Translations under genes and position numbers: made by a program
Notes under the pieces: generated by a model
Database searches by the model: none
What the model saw: the letters and a program-made list of their open reading frames with translations, nothing else
Told to the model about the DNA's origin: nothing
NCBI RefSeq assembly: GCF_039710355.1
Contig: NZ_JBDKWZ010000016.1
Coordinates: 107,320 to 171,319, forward strand
Direction: 5' to 3'
From: Rapidithrix thailandica
Lineage (GTDB): Bacteria > Bacteroidota > Bacteroidia > Cytophagales > Flammeovirgaceae
DNA: 64,000 nucleotides
In this document: piece after piece, positions 35,467-44,150 of the stretch
Layout of the letters: the number at the start of each line of letters is the position of its first letter
Numbering within the stretch: the stretch's first letter is position 1

Positions 35467-36069
35467 ATGAAAAAGATAATCGTATACTTTATCATATTGT
35501 CCCTGTTATCCACTTCGTGGACATTGGCTCAGGATCAAGAGCAATTTGGGTTACGAGGGGGCTTTAATCTGAATTGGATGGACGTGAGTGGAGGCGATAA
35601 TGCCGCCCTGCGCCCCGGGGCGCAGATAGGGATATTTTATAAGTTTTGGGAGTCGGGTATTTTTTCTGTTCAACCTGAGTTGAACTTGAAGTTTTTAGCT
35701 GCGAAGAACGACCGGAATTTATTCAGTGACCCGGATCAACGGCATTCTGTCAAAACGAACCTTACTTATTTGGAGATTCCAGTCATCGGAAAAATTACGA
35801 TAGAAAGGCGTTTTAAATTATATTTTCTGCAATTCGGAATAGGAATGAATTTTTTGTTAAGCAGCCATGAGCATTTTGACGATTCCAAGGTAAAGGTGAT
35901 CGATAATGTAAAGAACAATAATTTTAATTTTATTTTGGGAGGGGGGGTCCTAAAAGACCGTGTGATGATCGACTTGCGATATGAACGGGGATTAACCGAT
36001 ATCGGACTGCTGAATGAATCTGCTCATCTGAATGGGATAAGCATATCACTGGGGTATTATTTATTTTAA
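35467..36069 (+). CDS. Outer-membrane beta-barrel protein (PorT-like family)
   Basis: 200 residues. Signal peptide to LAQ, then GLRGGFNLNWMDVSGGDNAA, YKFWESGIFSVQPELNLKFL, TYLEIPVIGKITIERRFKLY and a C-terminal strand ending ISLGYYLF, the pattern of the small eight-stranded outer-membrane barrel family common in Bacteroidota. Role unknown. It is the last gene of the presumed operon with the OmpA-family protein, 43 bp downstream. Confidence 0.83.
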   Translation: MKKIIVYFIILSLLSTSWTLAQDQEQFGLRGGFNLNWMDVSGGDNAALRPGAQIGIFYKFWESGIFSVQPELNLKFLAAKNDRNLFSDPDQRHSVKTNLTYLEIPVIGKITIERRFKLYFLQFGIGMNFLLSSHEHFDDSKVKVIDNVKNNNFNFILGGGVLKDRVMIDLRYERGLTDIGLLNESAHLNGISISLGYYLF

Positions 36070-36276
36070 GCTCATCAAAGGCATGTCATCGGTTCATCTA
36101 TGGCTTGCTCATTTTCAGGCTTTACCGATAGAAAGGCTTTCGTCAGGAAATATTGGAGTGAATAAGTTAACAATCCATTAATCTAAATCCGGAGAAAGAT
36201 TCCCTTAGGATGGTCTACATTCGTGCCTGAATTCAACCGGACAGCAGATTAAGAAACCAAAACATCACTTAGAGAT

Positions 36277-36882
36277 ATGGGCAGGCTGGAACATCAAAAC
36301 GATGAACAACTCTTCGGACAGTTAGCAAGTGGAAGTCAGGAAGCCTTGGACAAGCTATTTGAAAAATACTATTCCCCTCTCTGTAATTTTGCTTTGCAAT
36401 TGGTAGAAAGTCCTGATTTGGCTGAAGAGGTGGTTTCCGATGTGTTTTTGACCATATGGTTGAAAAAATCAAGTATTGAACTTCAAGGAAAGCTCAAAGC
36501 GTATTTGTACAAAAGCGTGAAAAATCAGGCCCTTAATTATCTAAAAAGAAATAAAGATACCACTCCCCTTGAAGAAATAGAAAACGGCTATCTGTTAAAT
36601 ACCGACAATGCACCGGATACCCTCTTACATTATCAGGAGTTTCAAGACCAAGTAGAGACGGTTATTGGTCAAATGCCCAAGCAACGGCAGTTGATTTTCC
36701 GGCTCAACCGCTTGGATGGTTTGAAATACAATGAAATTGCCAAGGTTCTTTCACTTTCGGTGCATACCGTACAAAATCAAATGGTAGAAGCCGTTAAGTT
36801 TATCAACCGGCATGCAACAAAAATAAATTATTTGTATATAAGCTTATGGATAGCTAATGTTTTAGCCTGGATACTTCCATAG
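36277..36882 (+). CDS. ECF-type RNA polymerase sigma factor
   Basis: 201 residues. Region 2 (about 8-75: FGQLASGSQEALDKLFEKYY, LAEEVVSDVFLTIW) and region 4 (about 130-180: LPKQ-like MPKQRQLIFRLNRLDGLKYN, then EIAKVLSLSVHTVQNQMVEA) are clear, with the usual linker. The last ~16 residues are hydrophobic (YLYISLWIANVLAWILP), a recurrent feature of Bacteroidota ECF factors. No anti-sigma gene follows; the next gene is convergent only 7 bp away. Control may be transcriptional or by an unlinked anti-sigma. Possible targets include the neighbouring envelope genes, but nothing proves this. Confidence 0.92.
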   Translation: MGRLEHQNDEQLFGQLASGSQEALDKLFEKYYSPLCNFALQLVESPDLAEEVVSDVFLTIWLKKSSIELQGKLKAYLYKSVKNQALNYLKRNKDTTPLEEIENGYLLNTDNAPDTLLHYQEFQDQVETVIGQMPKQRQLIFRLNRLDGLKYNEIAKVLSLSVHTVQNQMVEAVKFINRHATKINYLYISLWIANVLAWILP

Positions 36883-36889
36883 CTTCGCA

Positions 36890-38212
36890 TTAGATATCAA
36901 TCTTTTTTTGTGCTTCAAGCAAATAGATTTTTGAATTTGCTTCTACTAAAAACTGATCACCGCTTCCAGGTTGATGCCATTTATTTCCCCCTTCATATTT
37001 AGTTCCGTTCCATCCGGAGCCCTCATATTTCTGGCTGATGTATTCTACTTTGGCTATGATATTTTTAGTTAAGTACCAGCCTCCCCCGATATTCAAGCGG
37101 TTGATTTCTTGAATCGGTGCGTTTTCAATCTTTTCACCGGTCACGACATTGTATCTTCCCGCAAGGTATAATTGCTCCGCATTCCCAAAGCGATAGATGA
37201 GTTCTCCTGCATATTGGGAAAAAGCCCCTGAGCCTTCATCATCGCTATTGGAAGCAAGCTCGTAAATTCCGAAAAACTCAAGGCCGTTGAATTTGATAAA
37301 AGGGTTGATTTGAAAGGCTGTAAGTTTTTTAAACCGTGGGTTAAACCTGCCTTCAAAGTCGTTGCCATCATCATCCAATGTTAGCATTAAGTGGTAATAG
37401 CGGGATCCGGAACGGTCACCTCCATACAGCCAAGTACCAGTAGTGGTTCCTTTGTTGATGTACCACGAGCCCGTAAGGCGAAACCTTACTTTATCGGTAA
37501 ACTGCTTATCAAAACCTACTTTACCAAAAATTGACGGTTTGTTGTCTGAATTATCATTCACCACCACATTTTGATTCAATTTGCCATTGGTAACACCAAT
37601 CACTCCCAGAAAACCTTCTTTTTGTACCGTGATAGAGCCAAATACCTCTGTAGAGAAAGCATCCAGAATGTAATTGCCTATGAAAGGATTGAATATAGCT
37701 CTGGCATTATCGCTTCTCCTGAAGTGTGCATCCCCATAGTTGAATTCGTCCATACCGATTGTGATGGTGGTAAATTGCATGATGTTTTCTAAGAATCCCG
37801 GTTTTATAAATTCAAGTTTGTCGATTTGAATATGTCCGCCTTTTACCCAGGATTCTTCATGGTGTTTAGAAGAAAGGTAAGTACGAAGATGCATTCTTAC
37901 TCCGTCATATAATTGCACATCTATATTGAGATTGGCAGTAGGAAGATTAAAATTGGAACCTAATTCAACCAAGCTATCCAACGCATTTTCTTGTTCCATT
38001 CCTTGAAACTGCATGGCAAAATCCCCTCCCACCCATACTTTTAAGCCTTTAAAAGTAGTGGTATCGTTTTTAGAGGTTTCAAATACATTGAGTCCGTCTT
38101 TATTATTAGGCCGGTAGTATTGCATAATTGCTTGCTGCGCATACACTCCCTCTGCTATTAACAGCATTAAAAAACCGAAAGAGATTAAAAGCCAAGGTTT
38201 AAGCGTTTTCAT
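36890..38212 (-). CDS. Porin-like outer-membrane protein
   Basis: 440 residues. Signal peptide (MKTLKPWLLISFGFLMLLIA to YAQ), then long alternating beta strands throughout: LKVWVGGDFAMQFQGME, ANLNIDVQLYDGVRMHLRTY, FTTITIGMDEFNYGDAHFRR, KVRFRLTGSWYINKG and a C-terminal strand region. The pattern of strands with plus-strand-like turns fits a 16-18-strand porin of the phosphate-selective or alginate-export type, but no family is certain. Convergent with the sigma gene, 7 bp apart. No neighbour reveals the substrate. Confidence 0.75.
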   Translation of the reverse strand: MKTLKPWLLISFGFLMLLIAEGVYAQQAIMQYYRPNNKDGLNVFETSKNDTTTFKGLKVWVGGDFAMQFQGMEQENALDSLVELGSNFNLPTANLNIDVQLYDGVRMHLRTYLSSKHHEESWVKGGHIQIDKLEFIKPGFLENIMQFTTITIGMDEFNYGDAHFRRSDNARAIFNPFIGNYILDAFSTEVFGSITVQKEGFLGVIGVTNGKLNQNVVVNDNSDNKPSIFGKVGFDKQFTDKVRFRLTGSWYINKGTTTGTWLYGGDRSGSRYYHLMLTLDDDGNDFEGRFNPRFKKLTAFQINPFIKFNGLEFFGIYELASNSDDEGSGAFSQYAGELIYRFGNAEQLYLAGRYNVVTGEKIENAPIQEINRLNIGGGWYLTKNIIAKVEYISQKYEGSGWNGTKYEGGNKWHQPGSGDQFLVEANSKIYLLEAQKKIDI

Positions 38213-38684
38213 AACCTTTGTATTTTAAATAATTCAAATGAAACGACAATCGAGGTTGATCAATGTATTAGATGAATACGACCTTATAGGTATTAATGAG
38301 GAAGGAGTATTTGGAATTTTATTCAAGTAGGTTTAGGTGGTGCAACCAACATACAGGCTGTTTGAAAGTATATTGATGTTTTTCTTTAGAATTATAGGGA
38401 AAGTTCTTTTAATGGCTTATTTAGGATGATCCGTATGTGATGGTTCAATTGTATAAAAATGAATACTAAGGATTTTTGATTTAATTTGGTATCCATCCAT
38501 TACAGTTCAAAACTAAACACTGGAGGCCTTTTGGGAGATGACCTCTCTTACTCGAAATAATGATTAAAGTCAATGCAGAGGGAAGTATTCAGAGGATAAC
38601 CGATAGATAATGGTTATTTGGAAAGAGTAAAAAGGAGGTATTAGAAAAATGCAGCCCCTGGTATTGACTAAGGGCTGTGAAGTT
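38213..38684. other. Intergenic stretch with nothing recognisable
   Basis: Lies upstream of the porin-like gene and downstream of the phosphoesterase gene, both on the minus strand. It must contain the porin promoter, but no CAAAnnTA match at a suitable position was found. No hairpin of note and no gene-like frame. Confidence 0.45.
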
Positions 38685-39770
38685 TTATTCTAATGTAAAC
38701 TCAAACTGATCGTAAGAAGCTGTGCGCCAAGCCAAATGTTGGGTGGAAGGAGAAATGGCAAACAAGGGAGAGAAGGTACGGACTTTGACGGTTTTCCCAT
38801 CCGGTAAAAACTCCAAATAGCGCAACCAGCCATCCCCTCCGTTGCCATGCCAGCCACCGCCTAAAGCCTGGGCATTAAATACCATTTCCGTGACGGTCTC
38901 TCCATCGTTCTTCTGAGATTGTCTGAAAGCTATATGTTTTTGGGCATCGTCCGGGCTCCCGATGTGGCCTGCTACAATCATTTTAACATTTTTAGAGGGA
39001 GCAATTAACTTTTCCCAAATGGCCTTTCCATAGTTTCCATCTTCAATCGGGTAGTTTTCTTTTTCAATCCGTTCGTTTTTGGCGTTCATATAGGAGTGGG
39101 TCAATACGATAACCGAGTGTTCTTTGTATTTCTCTTGAGCAATAGTTTTGATTGCCCAGTTTAACACCTCATTTCGTGGGGCAAACTCCAGGTTTAAGAA
39201 TAAAAACGGTTTTCCTGTTGGGCTTACCCATTCAAATATAGCATTGGCGATAGTGGGCATACCGTTAGCATTAAAGTAGTATTCCCGGAGCAATTGTTGG
39301 TTTAGAGGATTGCGGTCCACAGTGATGTATTGATCGTAAAAGCTATGCCGGGTTTCTACATTTTTATAGCCAAAATCGTGGTTACCAGCCGCCAGTACAT
39401 AAGGAACATAATGATCCAGGCGGCTAACGGAGCGGTCGATGGCTCTCCATTGTTCCAGGCTACTTTCATTTCCGTTTTTTCCGGCTCCTCTTAGAATATT
39501 GTTTTGTTCAACCAAGTCACCCGTACACAACACCATTTTGATGTTTAACGGGTCAATATTTTCATGGACCCAACCGGTCATCAATTCAAATATACCTTGG
39601 TTCCGTTCAAATTTTACATACGTCTGGGGGTCAGGTAAAATGACCATTGTCCAGGAACCGGGATCGGATAAAGTAGGTGAAGAATAGGCGTTTTCTGACT
39701 GCTGTGCTTTTGCAAAAAAAGCATTCATCAAGCACCCACTTAACAGTAAGGTAAATAGGAGTCTTTTCAT
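38685..39770 (-). CDS. Secreted calcineurin-like metallophosphoesterase
   Basis: 361 residues. Signal peptide (MKRLLFTLLLSGCLMNAFFA to KAQ). Metallophosphoesterase motifs in order: the DPQ site in VILPDPQTYV (in place of the usual DxH), GDLVEQNN, AAGNHDFGY, a histidine in VIVLTHSYMN and the GHIGSP site. These bind two metals and hydrolyse phosphoesters. The DPQ-type first motif is usual for this secreted subgroup. Substrate unknown. Monocistronic. Confidence 0.88.
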   Translation of the reverse strand: MKRLLFTLLLSGCLMNAFFAKAQQSENAYSSPTLSDPGSWTMVILPDPQTYVKFERNQGIFELMTGWVHENIDPLNIKMVLCTGDLVEQNNILRGAGKNGNESSLEQWRAIDRSVSRLDHYVPYVLAAGNHDFGYKNVETRHSFYDQYITVDRNPLNQQLLREYYFNANGMPTIANAIFEWVSPTGKPFLFLNLEFAPRNEVLNWAIKTIAQEKYKEHSVIVLTHSYMNAKNERIEKENYPIEDGNYGKAIWEKLIAPSKNVKMIVAGHIGSPDDAQKHIAFRQSQKNDGETVTEMVFNAQALGGGWHGNGGDGWLRYLEFLPDGKTVKVRTFSPLFAISPSTQHLAWRTASYDQFEFTLE

Positions 39771-40140
39771 ATTGAGGTACTGATTGTATGGTTTGGTGTA
39801 GGTAAGAAAACAGGTTAGTTTCCATCAAGTTGTCGTTAACAACTAAATAGGAAGTGTAAGCGAATATATTAAGTTCTTGGGGAAAACTTTCTTTTTGCCG
39901 ATGCAAAATCAAATGCTGAGGGCAGGAAGTAACTTGAAATATTGCCATTCTTGAAAAAGAACAGGTACCTCAATTTTACCATACAAGTAGATAGAAAGGG
40001 CGGTATTGAGTGGAAAGTGGCTAAATTTCACCGTTTATGGTAAGTATTATTTTTTTTAAATAGTTTTTGTTTGCGGAATAAAAACACCTACCAGGTTTTC
40101 AAAACCTGGTAGGTGCAAGGCACTATGCGTAATCTGTATG
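39771..40140. other. Intergenic stretch holding a long palindrome
   Basis: The only clear element is the palindrome at 40085-40115, listed separately. The rest has no gene-like frame and no recognised site. Confidence 0.5.
40085..40115 (-). terminator. Palindrome, terminator family copy 1
   Basis: Perfect 15-bp arms CACCTACCAGGTTTT (40085-40099) and AAAACCTGGTAGGTG (40101-40115) around a single base. On the minus strand it is followed by TTTTTAT, fitting a terminator for the barrel gene ending at 40141. Related palindromes at 43100 and 55857. Confidence 0.75.
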
Positions 40141-40788
40141 TTAGTTACCAAAAAGTCTGTAACCTACGGAAAGTTGAAGAACCCCGTTTTTGATGGCATC
40201 CCCTTCGTTCTCCTCAGCAATGTCAGACAAACCTAAGTTATAACGAAGGGAAGCGTTTAAACCTGCGGGTAAATTCACACCGGCTCCGAACACTACACCA
40301 AAGTCAGTGCTTTTCATATATTCCTTCATATCCATTGAAGACTCATAAGACTCTTTTCCATCCGGGCCTTCTTCTGTCGCTTCGCTTTTTAACTCAGCAC
40401 TTAATAAAAAGCCGGCTTGAGGACCTACATAGAGGTTAAACATTTCATTTACATGGAATGTTACCAATACCGGAATGTTTAGGTAATTTACATTCGCTTT
40501 GATATCGTACTCATAAGAATAACCACTGTCTTCTTCTGAATCGGATGCCTTTGAACCTTGGGTGGAAAAAAGAACTTCCGGTTGGATACTGATCTTCTCG
40601 GCAAGTTTAGCATTCAAATAAGCACCAAAGTGATAACCAATTTTCGATTTCATATCAATATCTTCCTCCATATCCAGGTTGGAAATATTGGACAAATTTA
40701 ACCCGGCTTTTAAACCTCCTGAAAGTTGTGCTTGTGCATAAGCCATAGAACACAAAGCAAATGCAATAGATAAAATAATCTTTCTCAT
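40141..40788 (-). CDS. Outer-membrane beta-barrel protein (OMP_b-brl_2-like)
   Basis: 215 residues. Signal peptide to AQAQ, then LSGGLKAGLNLSNISNL, KIGYHFGAYLNAKLAEKISI, QPEVLFSTQGSKA, VNYLNIPVLVTFHVNEMFNL, YVGPQAGFLLSAELKS and a final strand LQLSVGYRLFGN, typical of the small outer-membrane barrel family widespread in Bacteroidota. An acidic loop (SEEDSGYSYEY) is notable. Function unknown. A promoter-like element lies 42-49 bp upstream, and repeated ACAATGT sites further upstream may be regulatory. Confidence 0.85.
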   Translation of the reverse strand: MRKIILSIAFALCSMAYAQAQLSGGLKAGLNLSNISNLDMEEDIDMKSKIGYHFGAYLNAKLAEKISIQPEVLFSTQGSKASDSEEDSGYSYEYDIKANVNYLNIPVLVTFHVNEMFNLYVGPQAGFLLSAELKSEATEEGPDGKESYESSMDMKEYMKSTDFGVVFGAGVNLPAGLNASLRYNLGLSDIAEENEGDAIKNGVLQLSVGYRLFGN

Positions 40789-40829
40789 TAAAAAAATTGG
40801 GTTTTATGAGTTTAAAAAAATGATCGGGG

Positions 40830-40837
40830 CAAATCTA
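40830..40837 (-). promoter_or_regulatory. Putative -7 promoter element of the barrel gene
   Basis: TAGATTTG on the minus strand, a TAnnTTTG match 42 bp upstream of the ATG at 40788. No TTTG at the usual spacing was seen. Confidence 0.45.
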
Positions 40838-41064
40838 TACCGGGTATGGAGATCGTAGAGAAGTAAACCAAGCCTGAACAAGTACATGTATTTTTTAACC
40901 TTGAATTGGCAAAAACCATAAAAATGGAAAATTGAAGACTGTTTGGCAGGTTTTACCACGAATTACTTATCTGATTAAAAATCAAATTACAGCAAATACA
41001 CTTTTTGGATAGGAAATGATATGAAACACCTTAAAATAGGTATTTGTTATTTTTTGCTATAATT

Positions 41065-41236
41065 TAACAATGTATAGACGTGAAATAATCAAGATTTCCC
41101 TGTCTGATTTATAAGAGATATGGATAGATTGCTATATAACAATGTATACGCATGAAAAAGATACATGCTTCGAAAGCTCAAGTAAGAGTCGTTTGTTTTT
41201 TGTAACATTGTATGTTTATGTATTTATACAATGTTT
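41065..41236. promoter_or_regulatory. Cluster of repeated ACAATGT-type sites
   Basis: The 12-mer TAACAATGTATA occurs at 41065-41076 and 41137-41148, each within a longer imperfect direct repeat that begins TTGCTATA and ends with GAAA. The complementary core ACATTGT occurs near 41204-41210 and ACAATGT again near 41228-41234. This 170-bp cluster lies in a 646-bp gap upstream of the barrel gene, which otherwise holds nothing recognisable. Regulator-binding sites are the simplest reading. Confidence 0.5.
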
Positions 41237-41392
41237 TTGAGAAGTATTTGTGATATTTTAAGAGTGGGATAATGCCATCGATAGTCCAAAGAGAGTAAAA
41301 GAAATACCTAAGAAAAAGTAGGAGGGGAGGAAGGAAAGTGGCATACAACAGTCATAATATTGATTGAAGAAACATAAAAGAACCTGGGGAAG

Positions 41393-41427
41393 AAAGCCCA
41401 TCCAAGTGTGTATTTGGGATGGGCTTT
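41393..41427 (-). terminator. Terminator after the SDR gene
   Basis: Perfect 11-bp arms AAAGCCCATCC (41393-41403) and GGATGGGCTTT (41417-41427), starting 8 bp beyond the minus-strand stop, with CTTTCTT following on that strand. Confidence 0.75.
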
Positions 41428-41434
41428 GTATGGC

Positions 41435-42151
41435 TTAAGGGTTGGTGGACCAAATACCTGCTTCTTTCACAAAGACTCTTCGGTTTAATTTCAATTGAGC
41501 GATCACCAATTCGGCAAAATCTTCCGGTTGCATTACCTTTTCCGGGTTGCCATCGGTTAAGTTTAGATCGATGGCCAAGTCCGTAGCAATGGTACTTGGA
41601 GTCAAGGTGGTCACCCGGATGTTATGTTTTCGAACCTCTTGCATCAAAGATTCGGACATGCCGATCAATCCGAATTTGGAAGCACTGTAAGCACTGGTTA
41701 CGGCAGCTCCTCTTTGCCCGGCAGTTGACGAAACATTGAGGATGTCTCCGGTTTGGCGTTCAATCATAGAGGGCAATACCGCACGGGTTACATAGTAGGC
41801 CCCCATAAGGTTGACTTGAATAATGCGTTCCCACTGGGCAGGCTCTAGTTCCAGAAACGTTCCGAAAGCGCCAATTCCCGCATTGTTAATCAAAATATCA
41901 ATGGCGCCCAGCTCCTCAGTTACTTTGGCCACCGCAGTATTGACGGCTTCCCTATCACTTACATCTGCAGTGACAATGGATGTTTTTACCCCCAAAGCCT
42001 CTGCTTCGCTGGCCACTAGTTTCAAATCATTTTCCGTTCTTGCCAATAATCCGAGGTTCACCCCTTCTTCTGCCAAGGCAAGTACCATGGCCCTTCCGAT
42101 TCCTTTACCCGCACCGGTCACCAGTGCATTTTTTCCTTTGATTGATTCCAT
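41435..42151 (-). CDS. Short-chain dehydrogenase/reductase (3-ketoacyl-ACP reductase-like)
   Basis: 238 residues, classical SDR. Cofactor loop TGAGKGIG (12-19), NNAG at 89-92, catalytic S142-Y155-K159 (NVSSTAG and SAYSASKFG). Such enzymes reduce keto groups or oxidise alcohols with NAD(P)H. The similarity to FabG-type ketoacyl reductases is general; true FabG usually occurs in a fatty-acid operon, absent here. The gene is divergent from an IclR regulator across a leader with a strong inverted repeat, so the regulator probably controls it. Confidence 0.9.
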   Translation of the reverse strand: MESIKGKNALVTGAGKGIGRAMVLALAEEGVNLGLLARTENDLKLVASEAEALGVKTSIVTADVSDREAVNTAVAKVTEELGAIDILINNAGIGAFGTFLELEPAQWERIIQVNLMGAYYVTRAVLPSMIERQTGDILNVSSTAGQRGAAVTSAYSASKFGLIGMSESLMQEVRKHNIRVTTLTPSTIATDLAIDLNLTDGNPEKVMQPEDFAELVIAQLKLNRRVFVKEAGIWSTNP

Positions 42152-42190
42152 CTGTAAATACGTTTTAAAATAGTGTCTATAAGTTAAAAT

Positions 42191-42245
42191 CGGTAAACCA
42201 GATTATTGTAAGGTTTAGGTCTTACAATGATCTGGTGATTTACCG
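42191..42245. promoter_or_regulatory. Large inverted repeat between divergent SDR and IclR genes
   Basis: Left arm 42191-42212 (CGGTAAACCAG to TTGTAAG) and right arm 42221-42245 (CTTACAATGATCTGG to TTTACCG) pair almost fully, with one mismatch and a 3-nt bulge. It sits 40 bp from the SDR start and about 120 bp from the IclR start. An operator for the IclR-family protein or a leader hairpin for the SDR gene. Confidence 0.55.
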
Positions 42246-42277
42246 GCTTCCTTTCAAATTATTTTTTCATACGTTGA

Positions 42278-42307
42278 TTTGTACCTGTCAAAATTGCACT
42301 AACTTTG
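42278..42307 (+). promoter_or_regulatory. Bacteroidota-type promoter of the IclR-family gene
   Basis: TTTG (42278-42281), an 18-bp spacer, then TAACTTTG (42300-42307), a full match to TTTG-N18-TAnnTTTG. It lies 58 bp upstream of the ATG. Confidence 0.6.
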
Positions 42308-42365
42308 AATAATTACCTGGAAAATTGCAGGATAAAGTTGTATTTTTCATTATTGTTGAACTTTT

Positions 42366-43076
42366 ATGATCCAATCTGTAAAGAGAGCCTTTGAAATACT
42401 GGAGTGTATCAACCAAAATGGTAATTTGGTACGCTTGAATGACATAGCCACTTCTTTAAATCTGAAGAAAACTACCGTACATAATCTTTTGGATACATTA
42501 AAGCAACTTGGGTATGTAGAGCAGGATGCGCTGAGTCCCCGGTATAGGATTACCACAAAGTTTCAGTGTTTGTATTTCCCGGCGATTTCAGTACATAAAT
42601 TAAGAAGCGATATGAAACCTGTCTTGCAAGAGTTGACCAATCAAACCCGGGAGACATCTTATCTGGCGATGCAGATGGGATCCTATTTTCGCTATGAGTT
42701 AAAGTGCGAGCCTGAGCGTTCGGTCCGTATTTCTTTAGAAATGGGCAAGGAGTTTGAAATGATGAAAACTGCCATCGGTAAAATTTTTATGGCCCATTCC
42801 GAACATTTACCAGCTTATTTTTTGGGAAAGTTGCCAGAGGCAGAAGCTGAGAAGTTGAAAGAGGAAATAGCTTTGGTCCGGCAACAAGGCTTTGCCTATG
42901 ATTTTGAAGAGTATGAACCGGACCTTAATTGTACGGCCATTCCTTTATTTCAAAATCACCGGGTCATTGCAGTGTTGGGGGTTTCAGGGCCTGCTTATCG
43001 TTTTAAAAACAAAGAAATGAAAGCCGCGGTGCAAAAGTTGCAACACTTGGCAAAAAAACGCAAGTTGGATCAATAA
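42366..43076 (+). CDS. IclR-family transcriptional regulator
   Basis: 236 residues. N-terminal winged helix-turn-helix (about 1-65: SVKRAFEILECINQNGNLVR, LNDIATSLNLKKTTVHNLLD, TLKQLGYVEQD) and a C-terminal effector-binding domain (about 75-230: ETSYLAMQMG, MKTAIGKIFMAH, GFAYDFEEYEPDLNCTAIPL). IclR regulators bind small metabolites and control catabolic genes, often their divergent neighbour. Here the neighbour is the SDR gene. A palindrome of the terminator family follows the gene. Confidence 0.92.
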   Translation: MIQSVKRAFEILECINQNGNLVRLNDIATSLNLKKTTVHNLLDTLKQLGYVEQDALSPRYRITTKFQCLYFPAISVHKLRSDMKPVLQELTNQTRETSYLAMQMGSYFRYELKCEPERSVRISLEMGKEFEMMKTAIGKIFMAHSEHLPAYFLGKLPEAEAEKLKEEIALVRQQGFAYDFEEYEPDLNCTAIPLFQNHRVIAVLGVSGPAYRFKNKEMKAAVQKLQHLAKKRKLDQ

Positions 43077-43099
43077 GTAATTCCTTGATAATTAATTAA

Positions 43100-43132
43100 A
43101 GACCTGGCAGGTTTTCAAAACCTGCCAGGTCT
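43100..43132 (+). terminator. Palindrome, terminator family copy 2
   Basis: Perfect 16-bp arms AGACCTGGCAGGTTTT (43100-43115) and AAAACCTGCCAGGTCT (43117-43132) around one base, 23 bp after the IclR stop. No T run follows on the plus strand, so it may be a dispersed repeat that also stops transcription. Confidence 0.65.
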
Positions 43133-43235
43133 GGCTACCTATAGGTAAGATTGCCGATTTTTTACAATACGGGAAAAAACCTTTTTTCTTCTTTTGCAGA
43201 GTCATTAATGTTTAAACCTTAAAATCAATCAGCCA

Positions 43236-43772
43236 ATGAATTCTGAATTGACGATTCCTGCATTTTTACATGAAGTACATGGAAAAAAGGCCTCCGTGAT
43301 GGACTTGGTGCTGACTTATTTTACCGCATTCGCATTGGCTGTGGTCAGTTATCTATTGATGGATAACCTTGAGCTTAAAAGCTGGGAAACAGGAATTTTA
43401 TTACTTTTGGCAATGGACATAGGTGGTGGGGTCGTGGCAAATTTTTCTCGAGGGACCAGTACGTATTATGCCGAAAGCCCTAAGGCCCGGCGGACGTTTG
43501 TTGCCATGCACTTGTCGCAACCGGCTTTACTTGCCTGGGTCTTTCCCGGTAGCTTGGTAACCATTATGTCTATTTGTGCTTATACCCTCATAACCACTTC
43601 CTTTGTTAACATGATCCGTTTACAAGAAAAACAACGGGTATTTGCTTCTTTTTTCTTGAGTTTAGGGTTGATGTTATTTTTTCTATTACCAACTGTACAG
43701 CCCATCATCTATTTGATTTTGATTTTGTATATGGTAAAATTGGTAATGGCATTTGCCGTACAATGGAAATAA
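43236..43772 (+). CDS. Integral membrane protein of unknown function
   Basis: 178 residues with about five hydrophobic segments (around 22-42, 52-70, 92-118, 136-152, 154-175). It contains the conserved-looking strings MDIGGGVVANFSRGTSTYYA and SQPALLAWVFPG, typical of a real family, but none was recognised. Its stop codon is only 7 bp from the start of the 161-bp repeat copy 3, so the repeat lies in its 3' untranslated region. Confidence 0.75.
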   Translation: MNSELTIPAFLHEVHGKKASVMDLVLTYFTAFALAVVSYLLMDNLELKSWETGILLLLAMDIGGGVVANFSRGTSTYYAESPKARRTFVAMHLSQPALLAWVFPGSLVTIMSICAYTLITTSFVNMIRLQEKQRVFASFFLSLGLMLFFLLPTVQPIIYLILILYMVKLVMAFAVQWK

Positions 43773-43779
43773 TGATATA

Positions 43780-43940
43780 GAAGTGAATTAACCTTTTTCT
43801 TTTTGCTGAAAAATGTTTCAAAAAGGCCTCCTCTGTGTTACCTTTTTCAACAATAGCTTTGGCTATTCTCTTCAAGAAGTGCCTTGATGAGCCGATTTTG
43901 ATTCCATTTTCGGTCAAAAACTATACGTTTAAACCACTTC
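43780..43940. repeat. 161-bp mobile repeat, copy 3 (MITE-like)
   Basis: GAAGTG to CACTTC, 161 bp. The flanks are ATA (43777-43779) and ATT (43941-43943), an imperfect target duplication that suggests an older insertion. It follows the membrane protein stop by 7 bp. Confidence 0.88.
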
Positions 43941-44075
43941 ATTATCAGAGGATAAGCTTATATCTTTTAGAAAGCCTATCCGAAGTGTAGACTTGTCTTT
44001 TCGGGTAAAACCTTGCTATTTCGCAAACACTCATTCACCAAACTTATGGTAAAAAAACACGGATTTAAAACTAGC

Positions 44076-44112
44076 AAGAGGTCTTTTGGGAAATATCCTG
44101 AAAAGACCTCTT
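44076..44112. terminator. Hairpin between repeat copy 3 and the DUF3574-like gene
   Basis: Perfect 12-bp arms AAGAGGTCTTTT (44076-44087) and AAAAGACCTCTT (44101-44112), loop 13 nt. It lies about 40 bp beyond the minus-strand stop at 44151 and has no long T run on that strand. Confidence 0.5.
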
Positions 44113-44150
44113 TGGATTTTGTGCTAATCATCTATTGTTGTCTCACTCAT

